A stretch of DNA of 64,000 nt from Pardosa pseudoannulata (taxonomy: Eukaryota; Arthropoda; Arachnida; Araneae; Lycosidae), in contig CM063503.1 of NCBI GenBank assembly GCA_032207245.1, positions 58,882,317-58,946,316 on the forward strand, in the 5' to 3' direction. The position numbers and the translations under genes were made by a program. The notes under the pieces are model-generated. The model was not told where the DNA came from and made no database searches. It saw only the letters and a list, made by a program, of their open reading frames with translations. Below, piece by piece: positions 51,719 through 63,238 of this stretch. Numbering within the stretch: the stretch's first letter is position 1; each line of letters opens with the position of its first letter.

Positions 51719-52190
51719 AAGTTGATATCCCATAAAAAAATTATCTAATAATATTCAGGTGGCACTTTTTACGATTTTTTTATTTGCTTTCTCATACATT
51801 TATAAAAGGAGTAGAAGGAATATTAAATTCTTCCTTTAGGGTTGTGAAAGACAAACTTTAATGCTGGGAAATATGAATTTTTACAACAAATCAATGACAG
51901 AAATCCATACAGGAAACAAAAATATTTATAAAGTATTTAACTTCAAAAACAAAAAAAGAGGGGTAATGTTATTATTTGATTGGATATAATTTCTAACTAG
52001 GAATAGAAATCCAATATATCAGAATCTAAAATTAAGCAATAACACGAATAAAATATTGAATATGAAGTATAATCTTGCTTGATGTAGAATTACCCAGGGA
52101 AAAATAAATACCCTGACATAACTGCACAATAAACTGCAATCAAATATTTTAATTTTATAGCAATGACATTATTGCATTTAACTCTTAATG
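51719..52190 (+). repeat. 470-bp direct repeat R2, copy 2
   Basis: Counterpart of 49,026-49,498. Confidence 0.88.
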
Positions 52191-52837
52191 CTTGAAAGGC
52201 TCTGCTGCAGACATGTAATAATGCTATAGAAATCACCTATTTATGTATTATTATTATTATGAACATACTCTAATAAGACTATCAACTATTATAGTGCATT
52301 CATAATAATACAAAAAAAAAAATGTTTTCCAGTTTCTATAACATTAATACTTGTCACAATAGAGCCTTTTGATCATTAAGATTTAAAATAGATAAAGGAA
52401 AAAATAACATTTTTGAAGGCACATCATATATTGCCTTTTAAAATGGATATTAATTAACTAACATCATGGGGAGTCATAATCATTAATCTATATCAATTCA
52501 CACATGATTAATTACTAACATAAAAATGTGTGTAGACATGTCTCCAAAAAGTAGATCACTGTTCAAACTGACACATAAGTTAGTTACAGATATACTACAC
52601 ATAATTACAACCAATCAAAATGATAGTAATAAATGCAACAAGATATGAAAATTCAGAGCAATATCTGTATTTTTAAGTAATATTACATTTTACTTCTTAA
52701 GTAATCTAAATAATGATTATGCTTATCTTTCTCAACAATAAAATAAACCAAATAAAGATGCAATTACCTCTTATTAAGTACACTTAAAAAAGAGCAAAAT
52801 CTGTGCATGCCTGAAAGAAGAGTTAACTAATATGCCA
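52191..52837. other. AT-rich sequence, no gene
   Basis: No coding or RNA signal. Confidence 0.5.
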
Positions 52838-53022
<185 letters not shown>

Positions 53023-53267
53023 TGTATTCAAGTTTGACTTATGCCATAAGTTTATATAAGGCTTATAACAATTTTCAAACAAACTTTATCAACTCCCACT
53101 AGTATACAGAATTAACTTAAAGGGGGAGGAGGAGCATATAAAAAAGGAAGCTCTCATCTACTTAGAGAGGGAGGGGCAGGGTACTGGATAAAAGACAGCA
53201 CAACAATCAACAGATAATGTGCAACTATAAATGGAGAATGATCAAGAAATATATTTCCAATCCTTAT

Positions 53268-53335
53268 GGTAAAAACATTCATGCCAACAGTGGGATGCAA
53301 ACTCACAGCCTCCAGTACCATATTTGATCAGCTAT
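53268..53335 (-). repeat. tRNA-derived SINE fragment
   Basis: Minus strand: a decayed B box (GAGTTTGCATCCCACTG) followed by TTGGCATGAATG, aligned with the middle of the 51,105 copy. Confidence 0.55.
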
Positions 53336-54789
53336 GGTCCATCAAGAAGCATTTTTATGTTATTTTAAATATTATAACTTTAAAATTTGTCAATATATTA
53401 AAAAAAAATTTTTTTTTACACAATTTTATTAATAAAGCAAGATTGCTTTATATATTGTTACTCATCATTTATAGACAAATGCTTAAAAATAACATTCATT
53501 ATGAAGATCATATTTTTGAGCATAGTAAATATTCATTTCTACTTCCTTACATCTGTCACATGATACAATACCAAATAATGTTATCATGCCCTTCCAATAA
53601 ATAAGAATTTAAACACCTTATAATTCTGTAGTTTCCAAATATAAAAATTTAATCGTAAAAATAACAATTGAAAGATAAATCTATAAAATATAAAAATTTC
53701 CTACTAGTATCTTTATTAAATAACAAACAATTGAGAAATACTAATTTTGACACATTTTAAGGATGTGGTGATTATTTTTTTTTTCTATTAAATGCATATA
53801 TCTATTTATTTAGCAGTTACTTTTATTGTTTTGAATTACTTATTTCCCCTAATATTAACCATAAAAAATCAACAAGTTACTCATTTCATTTTTCTCACAT
53901 TTATTTTAAAAAATACTTTAATAACAACAATAAAATTTTAAATAAATGCTTGATTCTTTATTTGATCTTATTCTCCACTTAGGTTCAGGAAGTTCTAATA
54001 GTAACTAATACTCTTACATAAGCATTTGAAATTATAAGAAGAAAATAAAAATGCAGAAGTTTTTAACGAGAATTTCATAGTTAAGGAAGACTATCTGATA
54101 GAAAAAACAAGGAAAGTCAGTGTATAGCTGAAATGTGGTACATTTTATATTTCAGAAAAAATGTGCATGCCTTTGTAATAAGATATACAAACAGTACAAA
54201 ATTCTAAAAACTTTTTTAGGTATATGCTGCATCTGCTCCCATTTGAATAAATATTAATGTAATGAAAAAACTAACTTTTAAAATATGGAATATATCATCA
54301 GCATTTAAAAACAATTATGAAAAATTTCAGAATTTTTCTATAACAGAATGATAAAGAAACAAAATCCTCTATTTAAATTAACATAATGAAATTTTATTCA
54401 GCTTATGGAAGTCATGATAGATTATTAAGAAAACTTAATAAATGCAAGAAAACAAAAATGCAGTCTATTAAAAATGTGAAAAAAGTATTCAAAAACTAAC
54501 ACAAAATACTTCCAGTTTAATGACAGATGTTTACATGTAACATAAACTCATAAATATAAAAATAATGACTGATAGCAATTGAGTTCACTTATTTACACAT
54601 TCTTACAGCACCACACAGCACTTTATAAAAGCAGTTGGTGAATGGAAATGCTATGTTACAGTCCCAGCTGCAGATTTCCTCAGACATGAAGAGTATTTTA
54701 TACACAAGCTATTGGTTTGAACATATCATCTGTTATCAGTTTGTAATGTGTGTGCTGGAGATGAAGGACCACAATCAGAGACATTTTGC
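53336..54789. other. AT-rich sequence downstream of the SENP gene
   Basis: No gene recognised. The 3' untranslated region of the protease gene should be here; AATAAA on the minus strand occurs at about 54,392-54,397 but is not proven to be used. Confidence 0.45.
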
Positions 54790-54948
54790 TTATGAACAGT
54801 TAGTGGTGGAAGTAAGAGTCGTACTACCATACTTTTTCTTCAAGGCTAGAATTAGATCCTTTAATTCTTGTCTCTTTTTAGCCACTTTTTCTTTTGGAAA
54901 CCAGTTTGTTAAATTAGGAATTGCATTATCAAAGTACGGTAAAGGACT
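54790..54948 (-). CDS. SENP6/7-like last coding exon
   Basis: Acceptor CTCTTTAG; encodes SPLPYFDNAIPNLTNWFPKE, then a Lys/Arg-rich helix and a Ser/Thr tail ending in TAA (54,790-54,792). Phase 0 with the previous exon. Confidence 0.88.
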   Translation of the reverse strand, partial: SPLPYFDNAIPNLTNWFPKEKVAKKRQELKDLILALKKKYGSTTLTSTTNCS

Positions 54949-57900
54949 CTAAAGAGGAAAAACATTAAAAGTAAATTAAAATACATAGAATAAAACTAAT
55001 GTTTCATATTTGTATTTAAAGACATATAAAGTAACAGCGATAATTACAAAGGTGGATGAATATATAATCAGATAAAAGCTACAAGCATTTTATTTTAGGG
55101 GGAAAAAAAAATCTTAGTAGTTCAGTCTTATCTAAATAGGACCCAAACCGAACTATGGTTTGACAAAATGACTATTCTAACTACTAAGTACACATACTCC
55201 CCACCACTAAAAAACACTAACACTAATCATAAGCATAAATGTTAATTGTAATTTTTGTATAAAAGTCTAATGATATCCACAGCACAAAGTTCCTACGAAA
55301 AATGTTGAATATTAGATAACAAGCAAAAGAAAACTGGACTTACTATGTATTGCCAATTCATGGGATGGTGAATAAATGAAATTATAAAATACATTGTGGT
55401 GAATATATGGTGACATACAAGTACAAAAAGTTAATGATTTAAAAATTTCTTAGCAATGTTACATATACTGATTGTCAACATAAACAACTAAAAATGCTTT
55501 ATACTTCTAAAAGGAAGCTATTTTCTTGGGACACATGGTTTTGAAAAAGGACTTAATTTTTAAAATCCAGTGGGACCTTGAGATCCACTTTAATTAGTAC
55601 TCAATGACTGATTAACATGTGATTCATGATAAAATAATTATAATTTAATAAACTTCTTACAGAGATTAATTTTTGTCTTTTCCTACATAGAAATTAACAG
55701 TTTAAAGTGATAACCGTAACCAAAAACATTAAAAAATATATACATACCTCAAAAAAACTTTCAACAAACTGAAGTAAATAAATACCACAATCACTATAGT
55801 TATTTTGCTGAGGACACTGCATTATAAAATCTTGCATGGTATTCGAGTCAAAAATCTTTCGTGTACCTTTTCTAATGTTCCATTCTACTTCAAGGTACCT
55901 AAATGATTCATAGCAAACAATAATAAATGCTTCATAAATTCATTTAATAAAAGTTTACAGTAAAGTCATTTTATGTTTAGTTCAAAATCTTTTCCAAAAT
56001 GATCCAGATGTGCTATTTTAAGAACTACATTTATTATAGGATCAAGAGTAGAATAGCAATAACAGCATTTTGGAGCAGATTTGGTTTGGGGTTGTAGAGT
56101 AATTAGAAGAAGCATGATTAATTTCTTTACTCATTATGTAATAGATAAAATAAAAATATAATTTTGAGGGACGAAAACACAATGATTATGCCAATCCAGG
56201 GGATGCAATGGAACTTTTATTAAATCTTCAGATGAAAAGTCAGAGTGACAGAAAGAGGAAATTTATATGCATCTGACAATGCAAAGAGTTCTTGGGAATT
56301 TATATCAAGGTTGTAAAAAGTTTGATGATGTAAAGAAAAGATGTTATGAGTAATATATACCTATTCTAATAATATAAAAAAATTAAAATTTAAAAAAAAA
56401 ATGGATGAGGAGGTATTGGGTAAATGCGATTAAAAGCCTACAAAATTTATTTTCAAACAAACTAGACTGTATTGCCAAGTATGAAATCATCACCTCAAAC
56501 TTTAATACCAAAATGAGCTCTTTATATCCTACCGCCTGAAATGGGATAATTTTGCCCACTGCCTTTACTGGAATTAATTATGGTTTATTTAAGCACTTTT
56601 ACTTATAAACATAATCAAAGAAAATATATTTACTATACTTAGGAAATCAAAATTATTTTTTATAGTATATTATTTTAGTGATAAATGGATACATTATAAT
56701 TCAAACCTCCATTTTGCTTGCTTTTTTATGGAAAAAAAAAATTTTATTATTTTTGTAAAATAACCCCCAAATAGTGATAGTGAAGTGCATCTCCTATTTA
56801 ACAAACCTATTCTTGTGATTTCATTTTTATTCTCTGTACTTCTTGAAATATTTCAAAATGTTTTAAAATTATTCTGCCTTTTATTATGGTGACAAATAAC
56901 ATTGTTTTTACAAAGCACCTATTTTTTTTTAAACTGAAAATATAGTACATTCCTGGACAATTGTTTAGCTTCATTCCTGTTTTCAATGGACAAATTTTTG
57001 GGGATTTAGTGAATTGTAAAATAGGGGGTTTAATTGTGTATACATGCCTCTATAGTAATAATAAAATAAATTAATTTTAACAACAATGTACTAATATTAT
57101 TTCTCTAAGTACTGTAGTTTAAATATATTTGATTATCATATTAATATATCAGTAATACTATCTGATACCATCAGATCTTTTACACACACACACATCACAA
57201 AGGGGGAGGAAAAAGTGGTAAATGAAATTCACATCATTTCTTTGAGAATTTCAGCAAATTATACTTTTTTAAATTTAGTACAAGTAATGAATCATATTCT
57301 TGCAATTTAAATTAATTTACCCTTATCATTGACTTATGATTATTTCATATAATATTTTTAGTGAAAATATGTTAATCTACTTAACCAATTTATTACAAAA
57401 ATAAAAATAAACAAACTTACTCTCGAAGAATTGTTGCAATTGTTGAATGATTTGGTCCATTTAAGGAATCAAAAATACAAATACACGGTCTAGAAATAAG
57501 AAACTAAACTTAATACTGGCTTTTTACATGAAAATGTGCAAGAAAATTTAATTTGAGAATCATTTCCAAGAAAGTTTTTTATGACTTAGATATGGATTTT
57601 ATACAATATAAGATAAGAAATAATTTATCAATTGACTATAACTATTTGAAAGAACTTTGAAATTTGTGGTTAAAATAAGAAAAATACTTCATATTTTTCC
57701 CTGATGGAGACTATGCAATGAAGAGTTAAATAAATAAAAAAAAAAAATTAGTAGAAAAGATTCTAACATGCATTTATCTAATTTCCTACACTTAGTATAT
57801 TCTTACCATGTTATAAGCAGACTGACACCAAGATTATCAGTGATGAAAAGAAAAAAGGATTCAGAAAAAGAATAGAAGTAGCTATCACCAGAGTTAAAAA

Positions 57901-60900
57901 AACTTTTTAAAGTTTATTTTTAAATTTACAACATTAAATAGGCAAAAATGTTAGATGTAGAACACATAGTAGACATGCCAACATTCAGTCAACTCTGTCA
58001 GGAGCAACAGCGCAGTTTTAATATTTAACATGCTACCCACAAAGTAAACGCGTATACAATTTACATACATAAAACAAATTTTAAAATAACACAAACAAAT
58101 TATGTATTAATTATATATTTTATTAATTTCTAAATTAAAACTGAGCAAATTAAATAATTAAAAATTAACATACTATTAAAGGTAAATTAAAAGTTATGCA
58201 TTTAACATTGTATAAGTAGATTTTTTAGCTTTAACAAGTTCTTTTTCAGAAAAATTCTTCTTATAACAACATTGACCCTGATTAAAATATTTACATTTCT
58301 CTATAATCAGAGATTCTAGAGTTTTTCTTCCCAAATTTGACCTAAATTCAGTTTGGTTTTTCCGCACAGTACTGAAAACTCTTTTACATGCAGCATTACT
58401 GTGTGGAAAAAGCAATATATTGAGCATTATTTTTGGTAAAATTTTGTATTTTATTGCTGCATTGTGATCTCTTAAACAACTGATTTTAAACCAAGCTCTA
58501 TCTAAGTGTTCACAGGTTAGAATTTCCTCACTAAATTTGTCAATTTGGTAAAGATTAAACTCTGATTCTAGTTCATCTAATGCATTATTAGTAAAGATAT
58601 TGAAACATTCAATGAAATAGTTCACAGAACTAAACTTAGTCTGAGCTCTTATACTGATATCTGCAACTTCAGCATGCATCAACATTTCATCTCTCAGAGG
58701 AAATTTTTTAAGCATATATGAACATGCTTTTTCATAAAAGGCACGAACACATTTAAAGAAATTTTTCTTTTCAGATTCTGACAGGAATGAATTTGCCAAA
58801 TACTGCTTGGTTTTATGTCCAATAACGAAGTCATCCACTAACTTTTGCAATTTTCTGTCAGAAAAATTGATTTGAAAAATGTCTTTAGATTCTTGAACAG
58901 CAGAAGGCTTAATAAAACGAGACAAACAATCTGTGTATAATGAAATAAGCTGCCTCTGTAATTTGTGAACAAGAGGTGCTTCAGATTGTAAAAATGTATT
59001 AACTTTAGTAAAAATTGGCAAAGCACTCTGCAAAAAATGGAGGTACAAACGAGTTGTGGGACTCTGGAAATGTTTTCTAATACGCAATACTGCATCAGAT
59101 TCCGATTCTTCTTTTTCACAGAAAAACATTTTTAAGGATTCCCACTGCTCAAGAATTCTATTAACAACTCTTTCCATAGACAGCCATCGAGTACTACCAT
59201 ATTTCAATATTTTATGAAGTTCAACTTCACATAAAGTTTGGCACAATCTAAAAGATTCAACTCTTTTAGAACTTTTTTTCAAATGATAAAAAATATCTAC
59301 AAAAAACTCATCAAAGGGAAATTCTAGTTCTTTAGAAGAATGCTGTGCAGCTAGGTGTATTAAATGGCATGCACATCCATTCAAAACCACCTTTGGGTTC
59401 TTTTCTTTAATGAATTTAATAATACCTTTAAAACGGCCCATCATGACAGACACGTTATCCGTGCAAAAAGACAAACAATTTTGCCAACTGATCCCGTATT
59501 TTTTAAATTCTGTGTCTAATAATTTGAAAATGTTTTCACCCGTACCTTCTCCACTCAGCTTTGGGAGTGAAATCAACATTGTCACATTTTTTTCTAATGT
59601 AGTTTCAAAGTATGTCACAAGAATCGGAAATAATTTTTCATTCTCGGACGAATTACTCCCATCCATTGCGACTGTAAATTTTGACGACTTCAGATTTTCT
59701 ACAATTTCCTCTACCACCGAATCAGAAAAACTTCTCAAAATTGCGGTAGTTTTCGTTCGGCCACATCCGTATTTTGAGGCTATTTGAGAATCGGGAAACA
59801 TCTTTTTAAACAATGGACCCGCATGATCCGCCACGGATAGAGGACAGTTATGTTCCACTAAGAAGCTAGTAAAAAGAGTTTCAGCTTTAATCACACTTAA
59901 ATCATTTGTCTTTGTAAACACTGATTTCAAGCTGAGATGCGACGTGGAAACTTTGGTTTTTTCCAGATGTCGAGAACACTTCACGTGGCGCCGGCAACCA
60001 TATCTCCCTCCATGAGCGATGCTAAAATCAATGTTGCAAACAGAACAATACACATGACTATTGGAAACTTTTGACCGTTTAAGTACCGGCCATAATTCTT
60101 GATATTCTTCTTTAAACTGTTGTTGATGTTTCCGTTTAGACATTGCACTTAATCAGTACTTAGCAATAATCAAAAAGCACACCTGCTAAATTACAAAACA
60201 CCGTGACAGCGAAAGAGCATCTAAAATGCTGATACAACAGTACCATAGATCACAGAAGAAACGAGCTTGCACAGTATTTCCCTATTGTCATCGTTATCTC
60301 CTGCTACAGCGCAGTTAGAATTCTTGTACTCTCACACTCGGCTCATTAGTGGCCTATGTGTGCACTCAACCTTCGTTCAAGGTCACCATCAAGGCCAGTA
60401 CAACAGGATGAACAACGTGCAATAGTGGGGAAAAAGCAATAGGACGCCATCTTACCCTTCTGAATATGTACATTTCGCTGTGGGTTAGGCCTATTTAGCA
60501 ATATTTATTAGCTGCAAAGAGCGGAGAAAAGAATAATGAAAAGAAATTCTTCATAATTCCTCCAGATATTACAAGATTTGATAAAATTAACGAAATATTT
60601 CTCCCGAAACAAAATTTTTGTTATTTTTGCGGAGCAATTTGAGGAGTGTGCAGAGTTTGCAATTTTTATCATTTCTGCGGAGCAACTCCACTGAAACCGG
60701 AGCAGTTGGCATGTCTGACATAGGGACAACATATGCAAACAGAAAGGAAAAGCTTCAATCTCCTCTAAACCTATTACTTACCTTAATATCCATGCAAGCA
60801 CTAAATTACTTGTCCCAGTATTTAAACTAAGACTAAATTCTAATTTGAATTTTATGTCTTTTTCATTCTCTGCTCAGTCAATCCCAACAACACAAAAACA

Positions 60901-63238
60901 GATTAAAGTAGAAATTGCTAAGAGAAAGTTGAAGTACATTTAGAATGCAATGTCATTGCAAAAGTGCCATAATTAAAAAAAAAAAAAAAAAAAAAAAAGA
61001 AGTGATGGGAGTCTGCAAAGTCCAATCAATGGCAATCTCTAACACATATTAATAAAATTAAAACTTATTGCATTAAAACGTTCCATTCTCTATAAACAAT
61101 TGAAATTTTTTCAATAAAGAAATAAAAATTACTTATATTAGTTAAACATAAAACTGAATAATAGAGAAAATTACTTTATTCAAAGAGCTATTAAATTTAT
61201 TTGCACTTATAATCATTTATAGAAGTTACAAAGGATTTCATTCCAAACATATATTTCTGCTCATCAGAAATATATATTTGGATATTATCATCAAACTCAA
61301 ATCAAATAAACATTTTTAAGGAGAAAGGACAGACATACACTTCTTTCTTGGGCAAGTTTTTATCAGGATGAGTGCTGCTTAGGTCAGAAGTCTCAGGCAT
61401 AGGTTCATCAGATTCAAACATAGAATTACTACTGGCTGTTGAATTTTCATTTGAATTTGGATTATTTCCTGAAACTACATCATAAAGAAAATAAATGTTT
61501 CTCATGTGTTTAAATAATAAAAAAAAACAGGCTTGAAACAATCCTTAATAAAATTACCAGAAAAATCACACTTTCAATCTATGAGTTGAAAGTAGTTTAT
61601 TCACGTAATAATACATACATAATCAGAAGTCAAAATTTTGGGAAAAAAGGAGAAAAATTAAAAAAAGAGAAAGTTAAATAACTATTAAAAATTAATGTTC
61701 TGATTTACTTAACGCAAAAACAAGTGCCTAAATATGAAATATGGAAGAATCTAAATAACTTTTTATCAATATAAACAAGTACTCAAGTTTCCTAGTAAAA
61801 AAATATTTAAAAGATTCAAATCAGATGCTTCTTCCATATGCCTAATTAAATAAATTCCCCAATACAGTTGAACTTTATTAAATTAAAACTTTGAGCAACC
61901 ATATTGTTTGTTGTGCCTGAACCTTTAAGAAAAATGCTAGATCTCACAAAATAACTTGCATATATAAGATTTATAAAAATATTATCTTTAATGACTTTAC
62001 TTAACTAAAACTAAATAACTGAATGATTGCCTATTAGAATGACCAAAAATGAAGACAAATGAAAAACTAATTTTGTCTTCAGTTGTTGCTTACTATTTTA
62101 ATAATAAAAACTTAGTGAATGACTGAATGAACGGTTTGGAAGCATATAGTAAAATATTTTTCCTATTTGGGTTTCTAGTTAACTTCAAACCAAGGGAAGA
62201 TAAAAAAAATTTAAAAAGCTGCCCAAAGATTTAGAGAACATTACCCTGAGGACATTGAATTTAAATATGAAATGGTTAATTTTAAGTACTTCATGCTACA
62301 AATAGAAGGTTTTAAAAATAAAGAAGTGGTACTAGCATCACGATCATACAAACTTATTTTTGAAAACTTGGAGCAATCATTGTTCCTAATGTAAAACAGT
62401 ATTAAAAATATATAAGATGTTTCCTGATAGCAAACACTACTAGTGATTGAAGCTTTTCAAAGTAAAAAGGGTTAAAAAAACTGTCACTGATCTCCACTGA
62501 CACAAGACTGAACTCAATTGCTATTATGGCCTTTGAATACAACATCTTGCAGAACATAGAATTCCAAAATTATCTAAAAGAATTCAGGGCAAAAATTTGA
62601 AAAAAATAAATATTTACTTTTTTTAAATAGTATTTAATAATAATTAGTCTTTTTATATTTCATATTAATTTGTTGAAAATTTGTTATTTTTTGTGCAATA
62701 AAATTACATTCCTAAAACTTTTACGTAAAATTATTAGGTGACAGGGCCTTGAGATTTTGATTTCCTAAGGATCTCCATTTTGTTTAATCTGGCATGAATA
62801 TAAGTGAGAAATCTCTCTTCCAATAAGTATCATAATCCTTTTACAGATACATTAAATCTAACAGATTGCTTATACATGATGCAGAAAGTGTAAAATTGAC
62901 ATACCCGAAGAAATGTCTAAAACATGGATTCCTGAATAAGTACATCGAAATGTATTAAAAATTTAATAAAATTACCATCTACAGTAGAGTTAGGTTCTTT
63001 GACAGCTTTATTTTCTTCCTGATCATCAGTGGAAGTAACATTGTCCCTTGATTTACTAACATATTTTGGCTCAGATTTAGGGGGAGGTTCTGGAGCTTCA
63101 GGAACAAGTCCTGGATAACAAATGATGGCTAAAAACCAATGACGATTCTGATTAAGTGGAATCACTATAAAATCTTTAGAGAAGATGTCAACATGTTTGG
63201 TCCACCTTTTGACCATGTTGTGACGAATTAGCTGTACA
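54790..63238 (-). CDS. SENP6/7-type SUMO protease, catalytic C-terminal part, five exons
   Basis: A C48 (Ulp1/SENP) cysteine protease that removes SUMO from proteins or edits SUMO chains, usually in the nucleus. Exons on the minus strand: 62,976-63,238, 61,339-61,468, 57,421-57,489, 55,748-55,898 and 54,790-54,948. All junctions have GT/AG borders and the phases join; together 771 coding bases give 256 residues plus TAA. Catalytic His is in NRHWFLAIICYPGL (residue 33 of this part), Asp in CICIFDSLNG, and Gln/Cys in QCPQQNNYSDCGIYLLQFVE. An approximately 87-residue Ser/Asn/Glu/Pro-rich linker lies between the His and Asp strands; insertions there typify SENP6/SENP7 rather than SENP1-3/5. The N-terminal exons are right of the window. 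A hAT element occupies the second visible intron. Which of SENP6 or SENP7 it corresponds to cannot be told. Confidence 0.9.
54949..55747 (-). other. SENP-like intron
   Basis: AT-rich, with no internal feature recognised. Confidence 0.6.
55748..55898 (-). CDS. SENP6/7-like exon with catalytic Cys
   Basis: Acceptor ATTTAG, donor GTATGTA. Contains QCPQQNNYSDCGIYLLQF: the Gln of the oxyanion hole and the Cys nucleophile in the family's PxQxNxxDCG motif. Confidence 0.92.
55899..57420 (-). other. SENP-like intron with hAT-like fragment
   Basis: Contains a repeat fragment at about 56,040-56,170; otherwise AT-rich with nothing recognised. Confidence 0.6.
56040..56170 (+). repeat. Fragment related to the left arm of the 45,084 element
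   Basis: CATTTTGGAGCAGATTTG and a following TTAATTTCTTTACTCATTAT stretch resemble 45,098-45,260. Terminal sequence absent. Confidence 0.6.
57421..57489 (-). CDS. SENP6/7-like exon with catalytic Asp
   Basis: Acceptor TTTCTAG, donor GTAAGTTT. Encodes PCICIFDSLNGPNHSTIATI; the D of FDSL is the catalytic Asp. Confidence 0.9.
57970..60717 (-). mobile_element. hAT DNA transposon (hAT-2), apparently complete
   Basis: 2.75 kb with imperfect terminal inverted repeats ([T/C]AGACATGCCAAC at 57,970 and GTTGGCATGTCTG at 60,705-60,717). ACATAG flanks both ends (57,964-57,969 and 60,718-60,723); hAT normally makes 8 bp. GGAGCA motifs occur near both termini (57,999; 60,632, 60,678, 60,699). It encloses an intact transposase and sits in an intron of the SENP-like gene, in the same orientation as that gene. 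Confidence 0.8.
58194..60143 (-). CDS. hAT transposase (649 aa), intact
   Basis: The uninterrupted frame starts MSKRKHQQQFKEEYQELW. Residues about 28-62 form a BED-like zinc finger (SHVYCSVCNIDFSIAHGG, then H…H). The RNase H-like core includes SSKFTVAMDGSNSSENEKLF at about 150-170 (likely first Asp), CLSFCTDNVSVMMGRFKGII at about 230-250 (second Asp) and CACHLIHLAAQHSSKELEF. A long helical insertion follows. The C-terminus has the hAT dimerisation signature LLFPHSNAACKRVFSTVRKN then FRSNLGRKTLES at about 575-615, with the Glu replaced by Lys in ACKRVFS (the usual form is ACERxFS). Length is normal. With both termini present the element could have been active recently; the E-to-K change may matter for catalysis or may be a subfamily trait. 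Resembles host proteins derived from hAT transposases, but its context is a standard transposon. Confidence 0.88.
   Translation of the reverse strand: MSKRKHQQQFKEEYQELWPVLKRSKVSNSHVYCSVCNIDFSIAHGGRYGCRRHVKCSRHLEKTKVSTSHLSLKSVFTKTNDLSVIKAETLFTSFLVEHNCPLSVADHAGPLFKKMFPDSQIASKYGCGRTKTTAILRSFSDSVVEEIVENLKSSKFTVAMDGSNSSENEKLFPILVTYFETTLEKNVTMLISLPKLSGEGTGENIFKLLDTEFKKYGISWQNCLSFCTDNVSVMMGRFKGIIKFIKEKNPKVVLNGCACHLIHLAAQHSSKELEFPFDEFFVDIFYHLKKSSKRVESFRLCQTLCEVELHKILKYGSTRWLSMERVVNRILEQWESLKMFFCEKEESESDAVLRIRKHFQSPTTRLYLHFLQSALPIFTKVNTFLQSEAPLVHKLQRQLISLYTDCLSRFIKPSAVQESKDIFQINFSDRKLQKLVDDFVIGHKTKQYLANSFLSESEKKNFFKCVRAFYEKACSYMLKKFPLRDEMLMHAEVADISIRAQTKFSSVNYFIECFNIFTNNALDELESEFNLYQIDKFSEEILTCEHLDRAWFKISCLRDHNAAIKYKILPKIMLNILLFPHSNAACKRVFSTVRKNQTEFRSNLGRKTLESLIIEKCKYFNQGQCCYKKNFSEKELVKAKKSTYTMLNA
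60977..60999. repeat. Poly-A tract
   Basis: Run of about 22 A within the SENP intron. Confidence 0.85.
61339..61468 (-). CDS. SENP6/7-like linker exon
   Basis: Acceptor GTTTCAG, donor GTATGTC. Low-complexity Ser/Asn/Glu/Pro-rich sequence (NSNENSTASSNSMFES…) with no domain. Its place between the His and Asp exons, with matching phases on both sides, supports it as real. Confidence 0.8.
61618..62110 (+). repeat. Dispersed repeat R1, copy 2
   Basis: Matches 45,597-46,110 over nearly 500 bp with scattered differences. It continues after 62,098 with a segment (AATAAAAACTTAGTGAATGACTGAA) that matches 46,319 onward, so about 200 bp were lost here or gained there. Confidence 0.85.
62111..62975 (-). 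other. SENP-like intron, right part
   Basis: AT-rich, no feature recognised. Confidence 0.55.
62976..63238 (-). CDS. SENP6/7-like exon with catalytic His
   Basis: Acceptor TTTTTTACAG, donor GTAATTTT. Encodes HNMVKRWTKHVDIFSKDFIV and NRHWFLAIICYPGL, then the acidic start of the linker. RHWFLAIICYPGL is the strand with the catalytic His. Confidence 0.9.

Noticed and set aside
49026..52190. The two 470-bp repeats as LTRs of a retroelement
   Set aside because: No TG…CA ends, primer site, polypurine tract or coding sequence between them.
53266..53604. 112-codon plus-strand frame
   Set aside because: It begins inside a SINE fragment and continues in low-complexity AT-rich sequence without any domain.
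54635..54952. 105-codon plus-strand frame opposite the last SENP exon
   Set aside because: It is antisense to a well-supported exon and has no family resemblance.
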